5,351 bases of DNA from the NCBI GenBank assembly GCA_002507085.1, contig DAYW01000036.1, positions 554 through 5,904 on the forward strand, read 5' to 3'. The DNA is from an archaeon UBA168. Lineage in GTDB: Archaea; Thermoproteota; Thermoprotei_A; Marsarchaeales; UBA168. The notes under the pieces are model-generated. The model ran no database searches. It saw only the letters and a program-made list of their open reading frames with translations, and was not told the DNA's origin. Position numbers and translations under genes: made by a program. This document shows positions 1-4,469 of the stretch, piece after piece. The first letter of the stretch is position 1. Every line of letters begins with the position of its first letter.

Positions 1-675
1 GGGAGCCCTTTTCAGCACCTTAGAAGTGCACACGGAACAGGGCCTTGGCTGCGGCCTTATGAGCTCGGCAACTTCCTCTACGCAAAACACCGCGCTTTTT
101 CCGCCAATCACAAGCTTGTTGTGGAGGCCTGATGAAAGGCATGACAGCATTTCCTTGGAGCGTCCTTCCTCGCCAATCGCGCCAATAGAGGCCCTTAGGA
201 GCAGCTGGCTTGCCTTCCTCCTAGCGCCTTCCAGGTACTCTTCATAGTCCTTCCTCCAGCCGTTGAAGAAGATCCCCTTCCTCCAGCGTCTCTCGAGGAA
301 CTCCATCACTCTGAGCCCATCGCCATTGCTTGCCTCAGTCAGCCTCAGCCTCAGCCCAGTCTCATTGAAGGCCAGGGCGCACCTTGCAAAGGACTCGCGC
401 AGCGTATTTCTGCGCCCGTCGCCGAGCTCAAAGAGCGGTATGGGATACGGCAAGGAGAGCCCAACGCCCGCGCTAACGGGCAGCGAAAGCCAGGGAAGCT
501 CGCTTTCCCGCACTTCCACCAGCGAGGCAAGCGGCACCGACAAGGAGGCCTTGCTCCCTAAAAACACCCTCTTGACTCCCTCGCTGAAAAATATTACGAG
601 CTCCGAATCCCTCAGCTTCATCGCGAGAGCCTCCAGCTCCTCCTGCGTCAGCTCCCTAAGCGCCAGAAGCTCCAT
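1..675 (-). CDS. Unrecognised protein downstream of VirB4 (C-terminus cut by window edge)
   Basis: The frame stays open for 225 codons from an ATG at 675-673 to the window edge, so the C-terminus is missing. The ATG overlaps the VirB4 stop by one base (TGATG), which points to translational coupling and co-transcription. I do not recognise the family. The N-terminus is acidic and leucine-rich (MELLALRELTQEELEALAMK). A beta-rich stretch follows at roughly residues 26-85, then a basic, tryptophan-containing helical segment (about 125-165; RRWRKG, GWRKDYEEYLEGARRK). A CxxC pair lies at Cys213 and Cys216, followed by lysines and arginines, and might be half of a zinc-binding site whose other half lies outside the window. 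There are no obvious membrane segments, signal peptide or P-loop, so a soluble cytoplasmic protein is likely. Position suggests an accessory T4SS factor, but that is inference only. The reading frame is well supported; the function is unknown. Confidence 0.8.
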   Translation of the reverse strand, partial: MELLALRELTQEELEALAMKLRDSELVIFFSEGVKRVFLGSKASLSVPLASLVEVRESELPWLSLPVSAGVGLSLPYPIPLFELGDGRRNTLRESFARCALAFNETGLRLRLTEASNGDGLRVMEFLERRWRKGIFFNGWRKDYEEYLEGARRKASQLLLRASIGAIGEEGRSKEMLSCLSSGLHNKLVIGGKSAVFCVEEVAELIRPQPRPCSVCTSKVLKRAP

Positions 676-2324
676 CAAATTAGGGCCAGCTCCTCCCGAT
701 CCGGTATCACGTTAACCGGCAAGTGCCTCCACTCGTCAATGATTAGGGCCTGCGAGTATCCCCTGCTCCTCGGAGGCGGCATTGACCTAAGGAACTGCTG
801 CTCCCTTTCCCCAAGCCTGAGGAGCGACGACAGCTCGGGCATCGCGTCGTCGTCCTGCTTCAGGAGGATCTTGGTGCTGCTGTTTTCCATGAGCGCGCGC
901 CCGGCTGAAGTTGAAGTGAAGTCCGTGGGCCTCTGCGAGGCAAAGAACACCAGGAGGTTCAGCTTTCTGCCCAAGCGTATCATGCTTTCCAGAGCGGAAG
1001 GCGAGCGATTAAGGAAGAGCCATCCCTCATCGATCACGAGGACCTTTGGCACGTCGGCTGGCCTGCGCTTTAGCTCTTCCCAGATCACGGGCACTACAAG
1101 GGGAGCCAAGAACTCCTTCATCCTTTGCTCGACGGGAAATCCCACTATTGCCCTGTCCGGTATCGAAGCGGGCGGTCCCTCGAAAGCCGACGCAAAGGGC
1201 CCCTCCAGCAGCGAGGTGAGGGCAAGCGAGAGCTGCCTCGCCTCAGAGGAAGGCATGCCCCTCAGGGCCTCCAGCAGCTCCCTTGTGGACCTGCGCCCCG
1301 CGGCTACCGCCTGCAGGAGGCGCTTTTCAGGGCGGTCAAGCTCAAGCGTTGAGGACAGCAGATCGCAGGCATCTCCTGGCGGAAGCGATGAAAAGGGGTC
1401 GAGGCCAAACTTTCCCAGGTCAACGATCTGGGCACCGATGGCCTTTGCCAACGCCTTGTACTCTCCCTCGGGGTCAAGCACTATCAGCTGCGATCCCTGC
1501 AGCGTGGAAAGCATGGAGCTCAGCCTGTGGGCGATGATCTTCAGCAGGGCGGACTTTCCCGTCCCCGAGGGCCCGATTACTGGCACGTTGTAGTTCCTCC
1601 TGGAGAAGAAATCGTAAACGACCTGCGACCCTGTTATGGGGTTCTGTCCAAGCCTAATCCCTCCCACCTCGTTGACCTCATACGATGAGAAGGGAAATAG
1701 GACGGCAAGGGATGAGCCAGCCATGACCAAGCTGCCCTGGAGCCGGGCCAGCCTAACGCCGTAGGACTTTGCCCACGCCCTCATCCTCTTTCCGTCTCCC
1801 GAAACCGCGACTATAACGTCAAACACTCCCTCCGACTCCTCTTTCTCAAGCATGTAGGCCGCGTCCTCGTATTCCTTCCTGGCGTTTCCTATGGCGCGCA
1901 GCACCCTGTACCTTCTCTCAAGCCACCCCAGGTCTTCCTCCAGCCTTATCCTCATCTCCACCTGCATTCCCAAGTTAATGGCTTGGGCCATGAGCCCTGT
2001 CTTTGCGGCGCGGGGCATGCGGTCTAAGAAGCGCTTGGGTTGCCTTGGCTTCTCCTCTCTCTCCTTTTCTCTGGCCTGATTAACGGACACCATCTTCGAG
2101 TGCTCCATGCCCAGCGAGTCCATTATCTCCTCTGCTCTCTCTTCATCGGTCACCAGGGTGAAGCGATGCGATCCATCCTCGTCGCGCGAAACCCTTATGG
2201 TTAGGGCTTCCAGCTGCCTTGCCATGGAAACGAAGGCGTTCTCCGCTCTCTTTCTCTCATCATCATCGAGGAGGTAGTAGGGAAGGGGCCTGATCTCGTA
2301 CTCGGCCAAGCGAGTCACCCGCAT
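675..2324 (-). CDS. virB4: VirB4-family type IV secretion ATPase (CedB/TrbE-like)
   Basis: This is a 549-residue P-loop ATPase of the VirB4/HerA-FtsK superfamily, which energises pilus biogenesis and substrate transfer at the cytoplasmic face of a T4SS. The N-terminal domain (1-205) is mostly alpha/beta and charged, with no membrane helix. It is followed by the usual VirB4 lead-in (FPFSS at 211-215, GIRLGQNPITG at 222-232). Walker A is GPSGTGKS at 251-258. The VirB4-typical LDPEGEY lies at 283-289 and LDPF at 308-311. Walker B is VLVIDEGW at 428-435 (Asp432, Glu433), and the ASQRPTDF sensor-like motif is at 462-469. The protein is short for the family, since bacterial VirB4 is often near 800 residues; the N-terminal domain accounts for most of the difference. 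The ATG at 2324 is the first possible start because an in-frame TGA lies 14 nt upstream. A GAGG stretch 10 nt before it can serve as ribosome binding site. The gene overlaps the preceding gene by 62 nt. VirB4 is more likely than a plain HerA helicase because of these motifs and the neighbours. Confidence 0.92.
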   Translation of the reverse strand: MRVTRLAEYEIRPLPYYLLDDDERKRAENAFVSMARQLEALTIRVSRDEDGSHRFTLVTDEERAEEIMDSLGMEHSKMVSVNQAREKEREEKPRQPKRFLDRMPRAAKTGLMAQAINLGMQVEMRIRLEEDLGWLERRYRVLRAIGNARKEYEDAAYMLEKEESEGVFDVIVAVSGDGKRMRAWAKSYGVRLARLQGSLVMAGSSLAVLFPFSSYEVNEVGGIRLGQNPITGSQVVYDFFSRRNYNVPVIGPSGTGKSALLKIIAHRLSSMLSTLQGSQLIVLDPEGEYKALAKAIGAQIVDLGKFGLDPFSSLPPGDACDLLSSTLELDRPEKRLLQAVAAGRRSTRELLEALRGMPSSEARQLSLALTSLLEGPFASAFEGPPASIPDRAIVGFPVEQRMKEFLAPLVVPVIWEELKRRPADVPKVLVIDEGWLFLNRSPSALESMIRLGRKLNLLVFFASQRPTDFTSTSAGRALMENSSTKILLKQDDDAMPELSSLLRLGEREQQFLRSMPPPRSRGYSQALIIDEWRHLPVNVIPDREELALI

Positions 2325-2784
2325 CGGGAGAGACCCTCAGCCTTTCAGCGCGCGCTGAGCAGTAGAAAGCGTAGCGTCCACCCGCGTCGGTGATGCCAAT
2401 CCCTACCTCCCTGCTGCCGTCGTAGACCGTGAACCTGTGGAAGGGCAGCGGGGTCCCGTCCTGTGAGCGCAGTGTCCCCACGACCTTCAGAACCTTCTCC
2501 TTGTCTTTTCCTTTGTCTTTCTCCGTCGCGCTGCGCCTTTCCTCTTTTTCGCTTTTCTTAATGACCTCCTTGAGGGCCTCGACGTGCTCGAGCTTGAACC
2601 TGGAAGCGGGGATCGCCGCCATCAAGGGAAAAATGGCGTGGAGGCGAATGGCAAGCGCCGCGCAGACTCCAACGAGCGAGAGCTGGACCGGGGACATGGA
2701 GATGATGACGAAGTCGAACATGGGCATGTCCAGCACAAATCCCCGGCGCAGCGCGTGCACCTCGACTTGCCTTCCCTCGCTCAA
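2263..2784 (-). CDS. Membrane protein in VirB3/PrgI position with C-terminal beta-sandwich-like domain
   Basis: This 173-residue protein lies between the VirB6-like and VirB4 genes, where VirB3 or PrgI is encoded in bacterial T4SS operons. Residues 20-60 form a hydrophobic hairpin, probably two membrane segments (about 22-46 and 48-60, broken near Arg47-His49). The pattern PMFDFVIISMSPVQLSLVGV resembles the start of PrgI-family proteins (a Pro/Asp segment, then xQL and a Gly/Ala-rich helix). Residues 62-98 are very charged (many Lys and Glu) and probably form a helix or coiled coil. Residues 99-153 look like a carboxypeptidase-regulatory/transthyretin-like beta-sandwich (VVGTLRSQDGTPLPFHRFTV, then GITDAGGRYAF). 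The start is TTG at 2784: it overlaps the upstream stop as TTGA and sits 8 nt after a perfect GGAGG. Alternative starts are GTG at codons 7 or 9 and ATG at codon 20. The last 20 codons overlap virB4. The VirB3/PrgI assignment is inferred from order and hydropathy, not from a firm sequence match. Confidence 0.72.
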   Translation of the reverse strand: MSEGRQVEVHALRRGFVLDMPMFDFVIISMSPVQLSLVGVCAALAIRLHAIFPLMAAIPASRFKLEHVEALKEVIKKSEKEERRSATEKDKGKDKEKVLKVVGTLRSQDGTPLPFHRFTVYDGSREVGIGITDAGGRYAFYCSARAERLRVSPDAGDSLGRVRDQAPSLLPPR

Positions 2785-3695
2785 GCGGTTCCCCTCCTTC
2801 TGACGGCCGACCTCCCGGCCTCCATGGCGCCCCTTCCTCCCCTTATTATGACGGCGGGAAGCACGGTGGATCCAACCAGGGTTCCGGTGGCAAGGGCGAA
2901 GTCAAGGAAGGGGTTGCCTCCGTGAAGCGCGTTAAGGGCAGATCCCATCCCTATGGCCAGAAATATCGATGACATGGGAGAGAGGAGGAGCAAGAGCACC
3001 AGTCCCTCCAGGAAATCGCGGGCGAGTCCCCTGGTGGGCGGGATTAGCCAGAGGAGCGCTATGATGGGAATGGAGCACGCCAAGGTGGCTGTCGCGAGTA
3101 TCCTGAAGACTCCCACCACCGCGTACTCTATCACGGCCGCGAAGAACACGAGGTTGAGCTCTGGAAGCGCCGCTGCCGCCGCGGAAAGAACGGTGAGCAC
3201 CTGAGCGGCGTTTCCTCCCCCCAGGTTGGCGTTGAGCACGTAGTAGGCCAGCGATGAGAAGAGCTGGGCCGCAAGCGTGTAGGCATCAAGCCCAAACACC
3301 ATGGCGAGCAGCGCCAACACCGGATCCGCGGGATTGAGCTGCGCGTGCCCGGCCAGCGCAAGCGTTACCTCGATAACCAGCGCTAGGGCGAACAGGAGAA
3401 GGCAGGGCAAAAGGAGGGCTTTGTATATAGCCGACATCACAGGGATGGACGATGGAGTAGGAACGTACAGGGCAAACCAGGCAAGCTTGTCCCCTATGCC
3501 TTGGAGCACGCTTCCGAGGAAGCCCGATATGGCGGACAGAACCTGGGATATAATCCAGCCCGCGTTCACGGTCACGGGTCCCTTCACCCTCACCGTTACC
3601 ACAGGCACCGAGGCGTTTGTGGCGGCGCGCGGGTTGGGGACCGTCATGTTGCTGGGGGCGGAGTTGGCGGGCACCACGGGAAACAACCGCATCAC
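2781..3695 (-). CDS. VirB6/TrbL/CedA-like polytopic membrane protein
   Basis: This 304-residue (303 from ATG) integral membrane protein probably forms the channel part of the T4SS inner complex. The first 45 residues are polar and Pro/Asn/Thr-rich, with NMT and NAS sequons (Asn16, Asn27) that suggest an exterior N-terminus open to N-glycosylation. An amphipathic stretch follows at about 47-78. About six hydrophobic segments lie near 90-116, 125-153, 165-190, 193-217, 228-250 and 264-284. The Arg-rich tail (RGGRGAMEAGRSAVRRRGTA) is presumably cytoplasmic. Size, topology and position between VirB2-like and VirB3/VirB4 genes fit VirB6/TrbL or archaeal CedA/TedA, which diverge greatly in sequence, so the assignment rests mostly on architecture. 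Starts are GTG at 3695 or ATG at 3692. No strong Shine-Dalgarno is visible and the frame is open back to 3728, so this gene may instead be read through from the VirB2-like gene, whose frame has no stop here. Confidence 0.8.
   Translation of the reverse strand: MMRLFPVVPANSAPSNMTVPNPRAATNASVPVVTVRVKGPVTVNAGWIISQVLSAISGFLGSVLQGIGDKLAWFALYVPTPSSIPVMSAIYKALLLPCLLLFALALVIEVTLALAGHAQLNPADPVLALLAMVFGLDAYTLAAQLFSSLAYYVLNANLGGGNAAQVLTVLSAAAAALPELNLVFFAAVIEYAVVGVFRILATATLACSIPIIALLWLIPPTRGLARDFLEGLVLLLLLSPMSSIFLAIGMGSALNALHGGNPFLDFALATGTLVGSTVLPAVIIRGGRGAMEAGRSAVRRRGTA
2793..2797 (-). promoter_or_regulatory. Shine-Dalgarno site that decides the TTG start at 2784
   Basis: Read on the minus strand, GGAGG lies 8 nt before TTG at 2784-2782. 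It matches the anti-Shine-Dalgarno core of archaeal 16S rRNA (CCTCC). The TTG itself overlaps the upstream TGA stop (TTGA). The combination argues for TTG rather than the internal GTG or ATG codons and for coupled translation with the VirB6-like gene. Confidence 0.7.
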
Positions 3696-3966
3696 CTCGA
3701 GGCAGCTGCACGTTAGCGCCGAAGGCAGTCAAAAGCCAGTTCGTTATGGGAACCGCGAGGGCTATGGCTATGAGGGCGACTATGGCCTCGATGAGGGACT
3801 TCCTCTCCTGTCTGGCCTCCATCGGGCTGTCGGCCATCATCATCTTGATGGCCGAGTAAATTATCGCCATGACGGCGAACGACACGCCTATCACCTGAGC
3901 AAGGTAGATCAGGGAAGCTATCCCGTTTATCAGGTTCTGCGGAAGTTGGTCAACAAAGCACTCCAT
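3286..3966 (-). CDS. VirB2/CedA1-like two-helix pilin subunit; reading frame runs on into the next gene
   Basis: The credible part is residues 1-90, read from ATG at 3966 (or GTG at 3975). It has a short polar start (MECFVDQLPQNL), a first membrane helix at about 15-43, a charged loop (ADSPMEARQERKSLIEA) at about 46-62, and a second helix at about 63-85 ending near NWLLTAFGANVQLP. A hairpin with a positively charged cytosolic loop of this size is typical of VirB2/TrbC pilins and of archaeal CedA1/TedC, which polymerise into conjugative-type pili. No cleavable leader is visible. The frame has no stop until 3286, giving about 135 further residues rich in Arg, Gly, Pro and His that lie antiphase within the VirB6-like gene and look like non-coding translation. 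A normal protein would stop near 3690-3710. A sequencing indel, a lost stop, a +1 frameshift or a real fusion could each explain this. Neither start has a convincing ribosome binding site, so the transcript could be leaderless. Confidence 0.7.
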   Translation of the reverse strand: MECFVDQLPQNLINGIASLIYLAQVIGVSFAVMAIIYSAIKMMMADSPMEARQERKSLIEAIVALIAIALAVPITNWLLTAFGANVQLPRGDAVVSRGARQLRPQQHDGPQPARRHKRLGACGNGEGEGTRDRERGLDYIPGSVRHIGLPRKRAPRHRGQACLVCPVRSYSIVHPCDVGYIQSPPFALPSPVRPSAGYRGNACAGRARAAQSRGSGVGAARHGVWA

Positions 3967-3984
3967 GTAAAGCACTTGCAGATT

Positions 3985-4020
3985 GGCTTATGGGGCGAGA
4001 GAGCGTTAGCCCAAATAAGG
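3985..4020 (-). promoter_or_regulatory. Candidate promoter region of the T4SS operon
   Basis: Two weak AT boxes are visible on the minus strand. CCTTATTTGG (4020-4011) would place a start site near 3990 and give a leader of about 15-25 nt. CATAAG, centred near 3990, would suit a leaderless transcript beginning at ATG 3966. Neither is a good archaeal TATA box, so the position is a guess within an otherwise promoter-sized divergent spacer. Confidence 0.25.
4011..4020 (+). promoter_or_regulatory. Candidate TATA box of the pilin-ATPase operon
   Basis: CCAAATAAGG is the most AT-rich element of the spacer and is centred about 26 nt before the ATG at 4041. That is the usual distance between a TATA box and the transcription start in archaea, so a leaderless mRNA starting at the ATG is possible. 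A competing model uses GAGGT at 4025-4029, 11 nt before the ATG, as a ribosome binding site on a longer transcript. The same element read backwards could serve the divergent operon. Confidence 0.35.
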
Positions 4021-4040
4021 CCTTGAGGTTCATCTCTTTC

Positions 4041-4469
4041 ATGAGAAAAGGACTTTCATCTGTTTTGGGAACAATAATAGTGCTGGTTTTAACGGTTACC
4101 GCTGGCGCCATGCTCTGGCACACGTTTTACGGGCTTTTTTCCTCCCTGAGCCAGCAGGACCAGCTCCAGATAGTTTCGGCCACGTACTCCGACACGAGCG
4201 CCGGCTCCTTCCTTTCGGTCACGGTCAAGAACGTGGGAACCTCATCATTAACTGTCCAAGGGGTTTCCTTAGAAGGAGTGGGCAAGTTCTCTTGGGGCGT
4301 GACCGTGGCCCCTGGGCAGCAGGCGTCCAACATATGGGCCGGGCCGCAGGAGGCCGATGGGTCTTCCTTCCTTCTCGTGGTGAACGCCTCCTCTCCTAGC
4401 GGAGGGTCGGCGCAGGCAAGCCAGGTGATCACGGTTTCCCCGCGAGGTCGTCGACTTCTTGGGCTTTGA
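4041..4469 (+). CDS. Type IV pilin-like protein with class III signal peptide
   Basis: This 142-residue protein begins MRKGLSSVLGTIIVLVLTVT, the pattern of archaeal type IV pilins and archaellin-like proteins: a short basic leader, glycine, then a hydrophobic helix. A PibD/ArlK-type peptidase would be expected to cut after Gly4. The hydrophobic helix spans about residues 5-26. The rest is an exported beta-rich domain (about 40-135) with repeats of strand-like segments such as SVTVKNVGTSSLTVQGVSL, close in style to the beta domains of archaeal pilins and ArlF-like subunits. I chose ATG at 4041 over the in-frame ATG at 3990, because the longer version puts 17 extra residues before the leader and spoils the class III signal. 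The stop overlaps the start of the next gene by 11 nt, suggesting one operon. Its role may be a pilus subunit, an adhesin, or a membrane anchor for the ATPase partner; the sequence does not say which. Confidence 0.82.
   Translation: MRKGLSSVLGTIIVLVLTVTAGAMLWHTFYGLFSSLSQQDQLQIVSATYSDTSAGSFLSVTVKNVGTSSLTVQGVSLEGVGKFSWGVTVAPGQQASNIWAGPQEADGSSFLLVVNASSPSGGSAQASQVITVSPRGRRLLGL
4444..4448 (+). promoter_or_regulatory. Shine-Dalgarno candidate supporting a TTG start at 4459
   Basis: GAGGT lies 10 nt before TTG at 4459, inside the end of the pilin gene. A longer match to the 16S rRNA tail, AGGTGATC at 4423-4430, lies further upstream but has no standard start codon at a workable distance and contains the in-frame TGA that bounds the ATPase frame. 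GAGGT is therefore the better candidate. Confidence 0.45.

Noticed and set aside
333..354. Three nearby CCTCAG copies
   Set aside because: The copies encode a Leu-Arg repeat in the left-edge gene and are too short and few to be a functional repeat array.
263..715. Plus-strand 150-codon open frame with many serines
   Set aside because: It is antisense to the left-edge gene that is coupled to virB4; its Ser/Leu-rich composition is what the complement of Arg/Glu/Leu codons gives.
739..1593. Plus-strand 284-codon open frame opposite virB4
   Set aside because: It is rich in Ser, Arg and Pro, shows no domain, and lies exactly antisense to the ATPase core of VirB4, whose motifs prove the minus strand is coding.
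3301..4026. Plus-strand 241-codon open frame opposite the VirB6- and VirB2-like genes
   Set aside because: The complementary strand gives clear membrane helices and a pilin hairpin, while this frame gives no recognisable fold and would run through the divergent spacer.
3990..4040. Upstream ATG extension of the pilin
   Set aside because: It would place 17 residues before the basic leader and remove the short class III signal arrangement; ATG 4041 fits the family better.
4135..4140. T-run (six T) as a possible archaeal terminator
   Set aside because: It lies early within the pilin coding sequence, between the start and a well-supported domain.
4127..4432. Minus-strand 101-codon frame opposite the pilin gene
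   Set aside because: The plus-strand pilin has a clear class III signal peptide; this is a shadow frame.
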